44,880 bases of DNA from Leeia aquatica (lineage in GTDB: Bacteria > Pseudomonadota > Gammaproteobacteria > Burkholderiales > Leeiaceae), in the NCBI RefSeq assembly GCF_012641365.1, contig NZ_JABAIM010000004.1, positions 287,663-332,542 of the forward strand. Direction: 5' to 3'. This document shows, piece after piece, positions 26,066 to 35,561 of this stretch. The notes under the pieces are model-generated. The model ran no database searches. It was not told where the DNA came from and saw nothing but the letters and a program-made list of their open reading frames with translations. Position numbers and translations under genes: made by a program. Each line of letters begins with the position of its first letter. The first letter of the stretch is position 1.

Positions 26066-27106
26066 TCAGGGTGCGGGCAGCAAGGCAGACAGCTGCTGCT
26101 GGCGCTGAGGCGCAGGCAACTGCGCCAGTGCTTTGACCGCACTGTAGAAGCGGGAGAAATCGCTACCGTTTTGCGCGAACAGCTGCCGGAACGCCGGAAC
26201 CCAGCGCTGGTAGGTGGCCAGCGTCGCCAGCTGGGCATTATTGGGGTAAGGCTGAAACCATTGTGCATAGCCCCGGTAATCAGGCCAGCGTGTGCGGAGT
26301 GCTTGATAGTGATCCGCCATCTGTTGCTGGATCTGCTGTTTTTGCTGCAACTTCTCCGCATCGCTCAGAGGCCCCTGGTACAGGGTAGTCAACTGTTGCC
26401 GCCCGTCTTCCAGCAACTGCTGCACCGCCTGATGGCGGCTGTCCTCCAGCAGGTACTGCACCCGTTCGTCAGCGGTCGCTTCACTGGCGAGCCAGCGAGT
26501 CAGTCCTTCCAGCTCCACGCTGGTGGCGAAGGCCTCATTGAAGGTGCTGTCGTCCGCCACATAGACCACCTGATGGGCCAGCTCATGGAAGATCAGCCGT
26601 GCCAGCGTCGGGCGGTCATACTGGATGATGGTACTGGGCAGGGGGTCATCAAACCAGCCCAGGGTGGAATAGGCGGGAACGCCGTAGCGAAACACATCCT
26701 GCCCTTCGGCGGCGGCTTGCTGTGCGACCCGGCGGGCGCTCTCCGCATCAAAATACCCCCGGTAGCTGACACAACCGGCGAACAGGAAACAGTGCTGCTG
26801 CGGAAGCAGGGAGAGCGGCGGGGTGGTGACCACATTCCACAGCACATAGGGGCGGTCCAGCGCACTGTAGCGTGTGTAGCTGGCATTGTCCGGCAGGCCG
26901 ATTTGCACGCTGGCATAACGCCGAATGGCTTGAGCGGATCGCAATTGCTGCTGCAAGGGGGCGGGTGTGGCGGGGTCGGCCAATACTGCCTCGATCGGGC
27001 GCGCCCGATGCTGCAGATCGGCATGGCCTTGTGCGGCCTGCAGGTAATAGCCGACCGTCTGGCAACCGCTCAAGAACAGGGACAGGCACAGGATTAGGAG
27101 GCGCAT
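26066..27106 (-). CDS. Lipoprotein aminopeptidase-like protein (PF10023)
   Basis: A 346-residue predicted lipoprotein. The signal peptide MRLLILCLSLFLSGC carries a lipobox LSGC with Cys15. The middle has a gluzincin site HELAHQVVYVADDSTFNEAFA: HExxH plus a downstream Glu in NEAFA. This matches the family annotated as putative aminopeptidase (DUF2265). A glutamine-rich helical region follows (residues ~220-290). It is exported and anchored in the outer or inner membrane. It is oriented against all its neighbours and meets the YgjP-type gene end to end. Confidence 0.87.
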   Translation of the reverse strand: MRLLILCLSLFLSGCQTVGYYLQAAQGHADLQHRARPIEAVLADPATPAPLQQQLRSAQAIRRYASVQIGLPDNASYTRYSALDRPYVLWNVVTTPPLSLLPQQHCFLFAGCVSYRGYFDAESARRVAQQAAAEGQDVFRYGVPAYSTLGWFDDPLPSTIIQYDRPTLARLIFHELAHQVVYVADDSTFNEAFATSVELEGLTRWLASEATADERVQYLLEDSRHQAVQQLLEDGRQQLTTLYQGPLSDAEKLQQKQQIQQQMADHYQALRTRWPDYRGYAQWFQPYPNNAQLATLATYQRWVPAFRQLFAQNGSDFSRFYSAVKALAQLPAPQRQQQLSALLPAP

Positions 27107-27212
27107 GAACAGGGTGGCTCAGTCAGGTAGGCTGATTGTAGGCAGTGGTCGACTACCCGACAAGCGAAGGGCTGTGTTAGGGTAGTTCTTCAATAGCATT
27201 GGAGAACAGATC

Positions 27213-27599
27213 ATGCGTTTGCTGCATACCATGCTGCGGGTCGGGCAACTGGAACGGTCCTTGCAGTTTTATACCGAGGTGCTGGGCATGCGCCTGTTGC
27301 GCCGACAGGACTATCCGGAAGGGCGCTTTACACTCGCCTTTGTCGGCTATGGTGAGGAAGCTCAGCATACCGTGCTGGAGTTGACCCATAACTGGGACAC
27401 CGATGCCTACGAGCTGGGCAATGCCTTTGGTCATCTGGCCGTGGAGGTGGAGAACGCGGCGGCGGCCTGTGATCAGGTGCGAGCCAAGGGGGGCAAGGTG
27501 GTGCGGGAGGCGGGGCCGATGAAGCATGGCACGACGGTCATCGCCTTTGTTGAGGACCCGGATGGCTACAAGATTGAGTTCATTGAGCGGAAGGGCTAA
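27213..27599 (+). CDS. gloA: Lactoylglutathione lyase (glyoxalase I)
   Basis: Converts the hemithioacetal of methylglyoxal and glutathione to S-lactoylglutathione. The 128-residue protein keeps all four metal ligands at the E. coli positions: His5, Glu56, His74 and Glu122, which indicates the Ni/Co-dependent short bacterial form. GGAGAAC precedes the start. The last 20 bases overlap the 3' end of the convergent histidine kinase gene. Confidence 0.97.
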   Translation: MRLLHTMLRVGQLERSLQFYTEVLGMRLLRRQDYPEGRFTLAFVGYGEEAQHTVLELTHNWDTDAYELGNAFGHLAVEVENAAAACDQVRAKGGKVVREAGPMKHGTTVIAFVEDPDGYKIEFIERKG

Positions 27600-29523
27600 C
27601 GACAACGTCCGGGTTCTGCCGCAGCAAGACGGTAAAGCAGACCCCCTGCCCATCGGGCAGGTTGGACGCCCAGACACGCCCGCCGTGGGCCTGCATGATT
27701 TCGCGGCAGATCGGCAGGCCCAAGCCGGTACCCCCGGAGGGTGCACGATGCTGCCGACCCTGCACGAATTTGTCGAAAATCAGCTCCAGCTCATCCTCCC
27801 GTATCGGGCTGCCGCTATTGCTGATACCGAGCGCCAGCCAGCCGGGTTCCAGCCAGGGGGTCACGCTGAGGGTGATGGTGCCTGACTGCGGCACGAACTT
27901 GAGGGCATTGGCCAGCAGATTGCGCAACACCTGCCCGAATCGCAAGGCATCACACCATACCTTGTGTTGCAGCAGCGACGCCTCAGGAAGGATGAGCTGC
28001 ACTTGGCGGGCTTCCAGCAAGCCCTGGATTTCCCGCAGGCAATCGGTCACCAGCGGGGCCAGCGCCTGCAAGCGAAAATCGTAGGACATCTTGCCGGCTT
28101 CGAGCTTGCTGAGGTCCAGCAAGTCATTGATCAGGGCCAGCAAGCGGGTGCTGGCTTCCTGGATGTTCTGAAAGTAGCGTTGGGCCTTGCTTGCATCTTG
28201 CGCACCCCGCTCTAGCCCAAGTCGGGAGAAACTGAGGATGGCGTGCATCGGGGTGCGCAGCTCGTGCGACATATTGCTGAGAAACTCCGACTTGACCCGG
28301 TTGGCGGTTTCCGCCACATTTTTGGCCTGCAACAGCTGCTCGGTTTGCTGGGCAACCAGCTCCTGCAGATGGTCGCGGTGGCGCGCCAGCTCCTGTTCGG
28401 CCAGCTTGCGGGCCGTGATGTTGCGGGCGACGGCAATGATCGCCGCCCCCAAGGGCGCGGGCTGCTGCATGGGGGCCATATGCGCCTCCAGCCAGACCGG
28501 ACCTTCCTGGCCTTCCAGCATCAGTTCATACGTCACGGCCTCGCCCGCCAGACAGCGCTTCAGTTCGTTGCGGACCACCTCATCCCACGGTGGCAAGGGC
28601 AAATCCAGCAGGCTGCGGCCCAGCAGCGCGCTGGGTCGATGCAGGTGCGGCTTGCCGAGGATATCCACAAACACGCCCTCGGCGGTCATCAGGAAAGCCG
28701 GATCGGGCATGGTGGCCAGTATGCCTTGCAGGCGTGCCTGCTGGGCTTCGGCCAGCATCATCTGCTGGACCAGGCTCTCCGTACTGGCCTGCAAGGCCTG
28801 GTCTCGCTCATCCAGCGCCTGAGCCATCAGGCGAGTGGCCTGACTCAGGGCATGGACTTCGGAGAGCGGATTCTCCGGGATGTCAGGCCGATAGTTGCCT
28901 TGACCAATGGCGGCATGCGCCGCAGCCAGCCGCTGCAAGGGCAGGACCAGCTGCCGCTTCAGGGTGCTGCGCAGAGTCCAGACGCCCAACAAGACACTCA
29001 GTAAACCGAAAAAAGCAACTGGCAGGGTAATCAACCATAGTTGCGTATTTAGGGCACTGAGAGGCAGCAAGGCAACCAAGGCCCAGCGCTGCTGGGCCAA
29101 AGTCACGACTCTGATCAACTGGGTATCGTGCACCAGATTGCCTTGTGCGGGCAGATTGGCGCGCCAGTCCAGCAGCGCCAGCTGCTGCGGGGTCAGCTGC
29201 AGGCGCCCATTCGGCCCACGTGGCGCAACCATGGGACTCAGCAGGGCATGTCCTTGGGCATCAAACAGCCAGAGTTGTGTGCCGGGAAGGGTCGTAGGGT
29301 GGAAGCTGTCTAACCGCGTCAGGCTATCTGGGTGGGCGCGCATAAAGCTGCTGAGTTCTCGACTGACGCCATGCAGCATTTGCTCTAAGTCATACAACTT
29401 TTCCTGCTGCAATAGCCAGCGAGCATAGGCATGCCCAGCCAATAGTACGGCCAGCAGCAGCAAGCCGACGCGCAGCAGTATGGTCTGCAGAATGGTTTGA
29501 ACCAGTGAGCGCTGAACACTCAT
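27580..29523 (-). CDS. Orphan PAS-domain sensor histidine kinase
   Basis: A 647-residue inner-membrane sensor kinase. Membrane helices at ~11-30 and ~163-184 enclose a periplasmic sensor region of ~130 residues. A HAMP linker (185-240), a coiled segment and a PAS domain (~255-375) follow. The HisKA domain has the phosphorylation site [11 protein letters not shown] with His420, and the ATPase domain has N-box LLANALKF and [19 protein letters not shown]. There is no receiver domain and no response regulator next to it; phoR lies downstream on the same strand but has its own partner phoB. The signal and target are unknown. Confidence 0.9.
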   Translation of the reverse strand: MSVQRSLVQTILQTILLRVGLLLLAVLLAGHAYARWLLQQEKLYDLEQMLHGVSRELSSFMRAHPDSLTRLDSFHPTTLPGTQLWLFDAQGHALLSPMVAPRGPNGRLQLTPQQLALLDWRANLPAQGNLVHDTQLIRVVTLAQQRWALVALLPLSALNTQLWLITLPVAFFGLLSVLLGVWTLRSTLKRQLVLPLQRLAAAHAAIGQGNYRPDIPENPLSEVHALSQATRLMAQALDERDQALQASTESLVQQMMLAEAQQARLQGILATMPDPAFLMTAEGVFVDILGKPHLHRPSALLGRSLLDLPLPPWDEVVRNELKRCLAGEAVTYELMLEGQEGPVWLEAHMAPMQQPAPLGAAIIAVARNITARKLAEQELARHRDHLQELVAQQTEQLLQAKNVAETANRVKSEFLSNMSHELRTPMHAILSFSRLGLERGAQDASKAQRYFQNIQEASTRLLALINDLLDLSKLEAGKMSYDFRLQALAPLVTDCLREIQGLLEARQVQLILPEASLLQHKVWCDALRFGQVLRNLLANALKFVPQSGTITLSVTPWLEPGWLALGISNSGSPIREDELELIFDKFVQGRQHRAPSGGTGLGLPICREIMQAHGGRVWASNLPDGQGVCFTVLLRQNPDVVVSPSAQ

Positions 29524-29636
29524 GGCTGGAGTGAGGCATTTTTAGGGGAAAGGGCAAAGCAGCGGGGCATGTTGCCTCCGTTCAGGGGCCTGCTTGCAGC
29601 ATAATGCCTGGCGAGCCATTGTGCTGCCTGTTCTGC

Positions 29637-30995
29637 TTAGCGGTTGACAATGCGCTCCGGCGGAAACGTGGCGCTGAAGGTACTGCCTTCGCCGGATATC
29701 GACCGGATGTCAAGCTGGGCCTGGTGGCGCAGCAGGGCATGTTTGACAATGGCGAGGCCGAGACCGGTGCCGCCCGTGTCCCGTGAGCGGCTGCGATCCA
29801 CGCGGTAGAAGCGCTCGGTCAGCCGGTCCAGATGTTCCGGGGCAATACCGATACCTGTATCGCAGACCGAGAAACAAACACCGTCTCCCTGCTTCTGCCA
29901 GCGCAAGGTGATGCACCCGCCTTCCGGGGTATAGCGCACGGCGTTGCTGACCAGGTTGCCGAGCGCACTGTGCAGCTCATCCCGATTGCCACGCAGCCAG
30001 GCTGGGCCATGATTTTCCAGCACCACCACATGACGACCACCGGACAAGCCCTCGGCCTCCTGCGCCAGCATCTGCAGCAGCAGGGACAGGTTAACATCCT
30101 CTTCGCGGTGCTCGCCGCTGTGACTCTCCAGGCGTGACAAGGTCAGCAAATCGTCCACCAGGCGCTGCATTCGGCGGGTCTGCTCCTGCATCATCCGCAT
30201 GTAGCGGTGTTCGATGTCGCGATTGGGCTGTTCCAGATCCAGCAGCGTCTCCAGAAAACCACCGACCACGGTCAGCGGCGTGCGCAGCTCGTGTGAGACG
30301 TTGGCGACAAAGTCCCGGTGTACCACGCTGACTTTTTCCAGCTGGGTGACATCGCGGGTGACCAGCAGCTTGAGGGTGGCCTCAAACGGGAAAATCTGGA
30401 TCGATAGCAGGGTGTCGGGTGCGTGCACCGGGTGCAGGCTGATCGACTCGGTATAACGCTCGTTGTTGACGTACTCAACGAAGTGGGGCTGACGAATCAG
30501 GTAGCTGATGGTCAGGCCAAGATCGCGCTTGCGGGAGAGGCCAAGGTGATGCTCGGCCACCCGGTTGCACCACTCGATGCGGTCGTTATCATTCAGCACC
30601 ACCACGCCATCCGGCAAGGCTTCTGCCGCCAGGGTGAAGCGCGACAGGGTGGCGGTCAGGCGGCGCTGGTCCTTGCGGCGACGCTTTTCCTGCCGGTACA
30701 GCGCGCTGAAGATTTCCCCCCAGTTGCCCACCCCGTCCGGCACCGATTCGGGGTGGGGGTCCAGCAGCCAGGCGTTAAGCCGGTACAGTTGCCAAAGTTG
30801 GTACGCCAGCGCCACGGCCAGTAAGGTGGCGGCCAGCACCCAGGCGCTATGGCTGCTGCCGAAGAAACCCACCAGCCAGATCAGCGCTGCGGCTGGCAGC
30901 AGGGCACCCAGCAGGCGACTGGTGAACTTCATCAGGGGCGGGTAGCGCTTGACGCGAGGTTGCGCCTTGGCTGAGAAAAAGGGGAGGTCACTCAT
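29637..30995 (-). CDS. phoR: Phosphate-regulon sensor kinase PhoR
   Basis: Sensor kinase of the Pho regulon, activating PhoB in low phosphate. The 452-residue protein has two close membrane helices (~30-47 and ~51-66) with almost no periplasmic loop, as in PhoR, which senses the Pst transporter. A PAS domain (~118-215) precedes HisKA with VSHELRTPLTVV (His235) and an ATPase domain with N-box LGNLVSNAVRY and GGTGLGLAIVKHAL. It follows phoB after 60 bases that hold two hairpins, and lacks a recognisable ribosome-binding site. An internal ATG at 30932 would remove 21 residues. Confidence 0.93.
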   Translation of the reverse strand: MSDLPFFSAKAQPRVKRYPPLMKFTSRLLGALLPAAALIWLVGFFGSSHSAWVLAATLLAVALAYQLWQLYRLNAWLLDPHPESVPDGVGNWGEIFSALYRQEKRRRKDQRRLTATLSRFTLAAEALPDGVVVLNDNDRIEWCNRVAEHHLGLSRKRDLGLTISYLIRQPHFVEYVNNERYTESISLHPVHAPDTLLSIQIFPFEATLKLLVTRDVTQLEKVSVVHRDFVANVSHELRTPLTVVGGFLETLLDLEQPNRDIEHRYMRMMQEQTRRMQRLVDDLLTLSRLESHSGEHREEDVNLSLLLQMLAQEAEGLSGGRHVVVLENHGPAWLRGNRDELHSALGNLVSNAVRYTPEGGCITLRWQKQGDGVCFSVCDTGIGIAPEHLDRLTERFYRVDRSRSRDTGGTGLGLAIVKHALLRHQAQLDIRSISGEGSTFSATFPPERIVNR

Positions 30996-31008
30996 GGGCG
31001 CAAGGGTA

Positions 31009-31059
31009 GCGCGTTTCCATGCGGGAGGGAAACGCGCCGGATCGCTGACCGGGGGTCAG
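31009..31059. repeat. Two tandem hairpins between phoB and phoR
   Basis: CTGACC-GGG-GGTCAG (31045-31059) covers the phoB stop codon. GCGCGTTTCC (31009-31018) pairs exactly with 31028-31037 around a 9-base loop and ends 13 bases before the phoR start. Neither is followed by T residues on the minus strand. They may lower or delay phoR translation relative to phoB. Confidence 0.6.
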
Positions 31060-31748
31060 GCGGGTTGGGTAGAAAAGCGGTAGCCTGCGCCGCGTACTGT
31101 CTGAATCAGGTTGTCGTGCCCGCTGGGCTCCAGTGAGGAGCGCAGCCGCCGGATATGTACATCCACGGTACGTTCTTCTACAAACACATGGTCGCCCCAT
31201 ACCTGGTCGAGCAACTGGGTGCGGGAATGTACCCGCTCGGCGTGGGTCATGAAAAAGTGCAGCAGGCGGAATTCGGTCGGGCCCAGATCCATCGGTGAGC
31301 CGTGGCTGGTGACGCGATGGGTTTGCGGGTCCAGCCGCAGGCCGCGCACTTCCACCACATCGTCAGTCATCTGGGGTGCACGGCGGCGCAGGACGGCCTT
31401 GATGCGGGCCAACAACTCACGCGGCGAGAAAGGCTTGGTGACGTAGTCGTCCGCGCCGCATTCCAGCCCCATGATCTTGTCTTGCTCGTCGGAACGGGCT
31501 GTGAGCATGATGATGGGGATCGGGCGGGTGCGGTCATCCGAGCGCATGCGGCGGGCAAAGTCGATGCCACTCTGACCAGGCAACATCCAGTCCAGCAGAA
31601 TCAGGTCCGGCAAGGCATTCTTCACCAGATGCTGGGCACGTTCGCTGGTGTCGGCACGCAATACGTGATGGCCAGCCTGTTCCAGATTGAAGGCAATCAA
31701 TTCCTGAATGGCGGGCTCATCTTCCACTACCAGAATGTTCGCTGCCAT
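31056..31748 (-). CDS. phoB: Phosphate-regulon response regulator PhoB
   Basis: OmpR-family transcription factor that binds Pho boxes when phosphorylated by PhoR. The 230-residue protein has a receiver domain with acidic pair ED-E at the start, phospho-acceptor Asp53 (LLLDWMLP) and Lys105 (TKPFSPREL). The C-terminal winged helix contains HRVTSHGSPMDLGPTEFRLL and RTVDVHIRRLRSSLEP. The ATG at 31748 follows GGGGGGAAG; the longer frame to 31793 would run through the promoter. A Pho box about 57 bases upstream indicates autoregulation. Confidence 0.95.
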   Translation of the reverse strand: MAANILVVEDEPAIQELIAFNLEQAGHHVLRADTSERAQHLVKNALPDLILLDWMLPGQSGIDFARRMRSDDRTRPIPIIMLTARSDEQDKIMGLECGADDYVTKPFSPRELLARIKAVLRRRAPQMTDDVVEVRGLRLDPQTHRVTSHGSPMDLGPTEFRLLHFFMTHAERVHSRTQLLDQVWGDHVFVEERTVDVHIRRLRSSLEPSGHDNLIQTVRGAGYRFSTQPA

Positions 31749-31788
31749 GACTTCCCCCCACCTGCTGATCTGCTTGTTGATGCGCGAC

Positions 31789-31822
31789 AGCATAGATATT
31801 TCATATTACAGAAAAATGACAG
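31789..31822 (-). promoter_or_regulatory. Pho box and -10 element of phoB
   Basis: On the minus strand, CTGTCAT-TTTT-CTGTAAT (31822 to 31805) matches the 7-4-7 Pho box with 13 of 14 repeat bases. TATGCT (31794-31789) follows 10 bases later as the -10, the spacing expected when PhoB replaces the -35 contact. Confidence 0.8.
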
Positions 31823-31903
31823 CTTGTGTTGCGTTGCCGCAGTATCCGGCACCTGTCACGCTGCGCTATCATAGACAACTGTTTTAGAAAGAAGTGAGCC
31901 GCC

Positions 31904-32269
31904 ATGGCGGACATGCCGCATCCCACCGATCTGATCCTGCACCAACAATCGCGACAGCTGGAGCTGCGCTTCTCGGATGGTGCGCATTTCATGCTCGATT
32001 GCGAGTACCTGCGGGTGTTTTCGCCCAGTGCCGAAGTACGGGGCCATTCGCCCTCACAGGCGGTACTGCAGGTGGGCAAGCGGCTGGTGAATATCGTGGA
32101 CATCCGGCCCGTCGGCCATTACGCCGTCAAGCTGGTGTTTGACGATGGCCATGATACCGGCCTGTATTCATGGGATTGGCTGTACCAGCTGGGGCAGCAG
32201 CATGCGGCCAACTGGCAGGATTATCTGGCGCGACTGGCTGCGGCAGGCGCTTCGCGAGACCCGGCCTGA
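31904..32269 (+). CDS. DUF971 family protein
   Basis: A 121-residue protein of the DUF971 family, also the N-terminal domain of gamma-butyrobetaine hydroxylase-like enzymes. Conserved stretches are LRFSDGAHFMLDCEYLRVFSPSAEVRGHSP, VDIRPVGHYAVKLVFDDGHDTGLYSWDWLY. The conserved Cys and His residues could bind metal. In betaproteobacteria it commonly sits directly before ubiE, as here, but its role is unknown; a link to iron-sulfur or quinone metabolism is only suggested by position. The ATG at 31904 is used; ATG 31913 is in frame. Confidence 0.88.
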   Translation: MADMPHPTDLILHQQSRQLELRFSDGAHFMLDCEYLRVFSPSAEVRGHSPSQAVLQVGKRLVNIVDIRPVGHYAVKLVFDDGHDTGLYSWDWLYQLGQQHAANWQDYLARLAAAGASRDPA

Positions 32270-32291
32270 GCCGGTGAAGGAGTAAGCAAAC

Positions 32292-33023
32292 ATGACACAG
32301 ACCCACTTTGGTTATCAGCAGGTTGAAGAGCAGGACAAGGCACGCAAGGTGGCCGGGGTATTCCACTCGGTGGCGCAGAAATATGACCTGATGAACGACC
32401 TGATGTCGGCAGGCCTGCACCGGGTGTGGAAGCAGTTCACCATCGCCCAGAGTGGCGTGCGCAGCGGCAGCAAGGTGCTGGACATCGCCGCCGGTACGGG
32501 TGACCTGACCCGTGCCTTTGCTCGCAAGGCCGGGCGGAGCGGCGAAGTGTGGCATACCGACATCAACAGCTCCATGCTGCAAGTCGGGCGTGATCGCCTG
32601 CTGGATGACGGCTTGTTGGTGCCCAGCCTGCTGTGTGACGCCGAGAAGCTGCCGTTCCCGGATGCCTACTTTGACTGTGTCAGCGTGGCGTTTGGCCTGC
32701 GCAACATGACGCACAAGGACAAGGCTCTGGCCGAGATGTGCCGGGTGCTGAAACCGGGCGGCCGCTTGCTGGTGCTGGAATTTTCCAAGGTGTGGGCGCC
32801 GCTGTCCAAGGCCTATGATGTGTACTCCTTCAAGCTGCTGCCGATGATGGGCAAGCTGGTGGCGGGTGATGCCGAGAGCTACCAGTACCTGGCCGAGTCG
32901 ATCCGCATGCATCCGGATCAGGACACCCTGAAGCAGATGATGCTGGATGCCGGCTTTGCCAGTGCCGACTATTTCAACCTGACCGGCGGTGTGGTCGCCC
33001 TGCACAAGGGATTCAAGGTCTGA
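32292..33023 (+). CDS. ubiE: Ubiquinone/menaquinone C-methyltransferase UbiE
   Basis: SAM-dependent C-methylation of the demethoxy-ubiquinone precursor (and of demethylmenaquinone where present). The 243-residue protein has the SAM site [12 protein letters not shown] (residues ~62-73), and family signatures [17 protein letters not shown] and the downstream [39 protein letters not shown] precedes the start. It heads ubiE-SMR-ubiJ-ubiB. Confidence 0.97.
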   Translation: MTQTHFGYQQVEEQDKARKVAGVFHSVAQKYDLMNDLMSAGLHRVWKQFTIAQSGVRSGSKVLDIAAGTGDLTRAFARKAGRSGEVWHTDINSSMLQVGRDRLLDDGLLVPSLLCDAEKLPFPDAYFDCVSVAFGLRNMTHKDKALAEMCRVLKPGGRLLVLEFSKVWAPLSKAYDVYSFKLLPMMGKLVAGDAESYQYLAESIRMHPDQDTLKQMMLDAGFASADYFNLTGGVVALHKGFKV

Positions 33024-33025
33024 TC

Positions 33026-33355
33026 ATGAATGCCTGGGGCCTGCTGGCCGCCGCCATCGCGGCTGAACTGGTGGCAACCGCATCGCTGAAGGCCTCGGCG
33101 GGCTTCAGCCGCCTGCTGCCCTCGGTGATGGTGGTGCTCGGTTATGGCGTGTCATTCTGGTTGCTGGGCCTGACGGTCAAGAAACTGGAGATCAGCACGG
33201 TTTACGCCATCTGGTCGGGAGCGGGTACTGCCTTGATGGCGGTGATCGGCTGGTGGCTGTTCAAGGAAAGCCTGACCCCGCTCAAGCTGGCATCGATTGC
33301 CCTGATCGTGGCCGGTGTGGTGGGCTTGAACCTCAGCGGGGGTGGGCACGCATGA
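33026..33355 (+). CDS. Small multidrug resistance (SMR) family transporter
   Basis: A 109-residue EmrE-like protein with four membrane helices. The essential membrane Glu is at residue 14 (IAAELVATASLK), and YAIWSGAGTALMAVIGWWLFKESL is the family signature in helix 3. Such proteins export cationic drugs or guanidinium as antiparallel homodimers. The gene starts 2 bases after the ubiE stop and its own stop overlaps the ubiJ ATG, so it is translated with quinone synthesis genes. Substrate cannot be told from sequence. Confidence 0.93.
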   Translation: MNAWGLLAAAIAAELVATASLKASAGFSRLLPSVMVVLGYGVSFWLLGLTVKKLEISTVYAIWSGAGTALMAVIGWWLFKESLTPLKLASIALIVAGVVGLNLSGGGHA

Positions 33356-33948
33356 TGGCGCATCTGGCAATCTCGGCCTTCAATCATTTGCTGCAGCAGC
33401 AGGATTGGCTGTGTGAACAGCTGCGCCCCTTTGCCGGGCGCAAGGTGGCGCTGGGTGAGTCGCCCTTGCAGGTGGTGGCGCTGATCCAGCCAGATGGCTA
33501 TCTGCACGCCTTGCCGGGTGATGCCGAGCCGGATGCCAGCATCCGCATACCGCTGTCCAGTTTGCCGCTGATGCTGGGTGACGCCGCCCAGCGGCGTGGA
33601 GCGGTGCAGATCAGTGGTGATCCGGCGCTGGCGGCTGCCTTGGGTGAGGTGTTGCAAGCCCTGCAGTGGGACGTATCCGCCGACCTGTCCCGCCTGCTGG
33701 GCGATGCGGCAGCGACGCCAATTGCCCGGCAATGGCAGCAATACTGGGCGACACACCATGAGCAATGGCACGTGCTGGGGCAGCAATTGGCCGAATACGC
33801 CCGGGATGAAGCGGGCTTGTTGGCGGACCCGACGGCCGTGTCCCGTTTTGTGAATGACATTGACACCCTGCGCGACGATGTCGCCCGGCTGGAGGCTCGG
33901 CTGAGCTTGCTGGAGGCGCAACGGAGTGCCACTGGAGACAGTGCCTGA
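33352..33948 (+). CDS. ubiJ: Ubiquinone biosynthesis accessory factor UbiJ
   Basis: A 198-residue SCP2-domain protein that binds quinone intermediates for the soluble Ubi complex. The N-terminus [29 protein letters not shown] and the [36 protein letters not shown] stretch are typical. The C-terminus is a coiled coil ([20 protein letters not shown]). The ATG at 33352 overlaps the SMR stop (ATGA); ATG 33355 is next. The stop overlaps the ubiB start. Confidence 0.92.
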   Translation: MMAHLAISAFNHLLQQQDWLCEQLRPFAGRKVALGESPLQVVALIQPDGYLHALPGDAEPDASIRIPLSSLPLMLGDAAQRRGAVQISGDPALAAALGEVLQALQWDVSADLSRLLGDAAATPIARQWQQYWATHHEQWHVLGQQLAEYARDEAGLLADPTAVSRFVNDIDTLRDDVARLEARLSLLEAQRSATGDSA

Positions 33949-35465
33949 TGCGGTTGTTCCGTCTGTGCCGCATCGTCTGGGTCATTTTTGCCTACGGACT
34001 GGATGAGTTTTTGCTGGGGCACAGTCGAACGCGCTGGGCGCGGCGGCTGGTGGGCGGACTGCTGTTCTGGCGGCGACTGGATGCCCCACGTGGCGAGCGG
34101 CTGCGGCTGGCGCTGGAGTCGCTGGGGCCGATTTTCGTCAAGTTTGGCCAGGTACTGTCCACCCGGCGTGACTTGTTACCCCCCGATATTGCCGATCAGC
34201 TGGCCCGGCTGCAGGATAAAGTCCCGCCGTTCCCTGGCGAGGCGGCGCGTGACATTCTGGAGGCCAGCCTCGGTCGCTCGGTGAACCAGCTGTTTACCCG
34301 CTTTGACCTGGCGCCGGTGGCCAGTGCCTCGGTGGCACAAGTGCACTATGCCGTGTTGCCGGACGGCCGTCCGGTGGCGGTCAAGGTATTGCGGCCGGGC
34401 ATTGCCCCGGTCATTGAATCTGACCTCGCCTTGATGCGAACGCTGGCAGGGCTGGTCGAGCGTCTGTCGGCGGACGGCAAGCGCTTGCGCCCGCGCGAAG
34501 TGGTCGCCGAGTTCGACAAGTACCTGCATGACGAGCTGGACTTGATGAAAGAGGCGGGCAACGGTAGCCAGTTGCGGCGCAATTTCACCGGGTCCAGCAT
34601 GCTGCTGGTGCCGGAGATCTACTGGGATTATTGCAGTCGCGATGTGATGGTGATGCAGTGGATGGATGGCACGCCGATCAGCCAGATTGAGCAACTGCAG
34701 GCGGCAGGCATCGACCTGCCCACGCTGGGGCGTTACGGGGTGGAGATTTTTTTCACCCAGGTGTTTCGTGATGGTTTCTTCCACGCCGACATGCACCCCG
34801 GCAATATCCTGGTGGCGGCGGATGGGCGTTACATTGCGCTGGATTTTGGCATCATCGGCACCTTGTCGGATGTCGACAAGCACTTTCTGGCAGTCAATTT
34901 CCTCGCTTTCTTCAACCGCGATTACCGCCGTATTGCCACCACCCATATCGAGTCTGGCTGGGTACCCGCCGATGTTCGGCCTGATGAGCTGGAAAAAGAG
35001 TTGCGCGCCGTGTTTGAGCCGATCTTTGACAAGCCGCTGGCTGAAATCAGTTTCGGCCAGGTGCTGTTGCGGCTGTTTGAAGCCTCCCGCCGCTTCAATG
35101 TAGAAGTGCAGCCACAGCTGGTGTTGCTGCAAAAGACCTTGCTCAACATTGAAGGACTGGGGCGCCAGCTCGATCCGCAACTGGACCTGTGGCAGACCGC
35201 CAAGCCCTTCCTGCAGCGCTGGATGAACGAGCAGATTGGCTGGCGGGGGCTGTGGCGCACCCTGAAGCAGGAGGCTCCACACTGGGCGGCCAGCGTACCG
35301 GCCTGGCCGCGCAAGCTGGATCAACTGCTATCGAAAGATCATAGCCAGACCCTGGTGCAGGCTTATATGCATCTGGCTCGCGAACAACGCCGGCAGAGCT
35401 GGTTGCTGCTGGTGGTGGCTTTACTGTTGTGTGTCATGGTGCTGCTTTTTTGGCTGGGCCGCTGA
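33948..35465 (+). CDS. ubiB: Ubiquinone biosynthesis kinase-like protein UbiB
   Basis: Atypical ABC1/ADCK-family ATPase needed for ubiquinone synthesis, acting at the inner membrane. The 505-residue protein carries the family KxGQ motif in [14 protein letters not shown] (residues ~63-76), the Ala-rich nucleotide loop [21 protein letters not shown] and LDFGIIG as catalytic and metal segments. The C-terminus has a hydrophobic anchor (about residues 478-503). It ends the ubi unit. Confidence 0.96.
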   Translation: MRLFRLCRIVWVIFAYGLDEFLLGHSRTRWARRLVGGLLFWRRLDAPRGERLRLALESLGPIFVKFGQVLSTRRDLLPPDIADQLARLQDKVPPFPGEAARDILEASLGRSVNQLFTRFDLAPVASASVAQVHYAVLPDGRPVAVKVLRPGIAPVIESDLALMRTLAGLVERLSADGKRLRPREVVAEFDKYLHDELDLMKEAGNGSQLRRNFTGSSMLLVPEIYWDYCSRDVMVMQWMDGTPISQIEQLQAAGIDLPTLGRYGVEIFFTQVFRDGFFHADMHPGNILVAADGRYIALDFGIIGTLSDVDKHFLAVNFLAFFNRDYRRIATTHIESGWVPADVRPDELEKELRAVFEPIFDKPLAEISFGQVLLRLFEASRRFNVEVQPQLVLLQKTLLNIEGLGRQLDPQLDLWQTAKPFLQRWMNEQIGWRGLWRTLKQEAPHWAASVPAWPRKLDQLLSKDHSQTLVQAYMHLAREQRRQSWLLLVVALLLCVMVLLFWLGR

Positions 35466-35561
35466 GACGGGTCGTATTCTGACCGTTTGTCGTCGTCATT
35501 TTGCTTGTCAGGCAGGTGGCGCCTAGGGTAAAAGAAGCCCTTTTTCCCGGATGCATTCATC

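Noticed and set aside
35466-35561. Possible Pho box before the orphan binding protein (TCGTCAT and TTGTCAG)
   Set aside because: Only five of seven matches in each half and a 5-base rather than 4-base spacer; too weak next to the phoB site.
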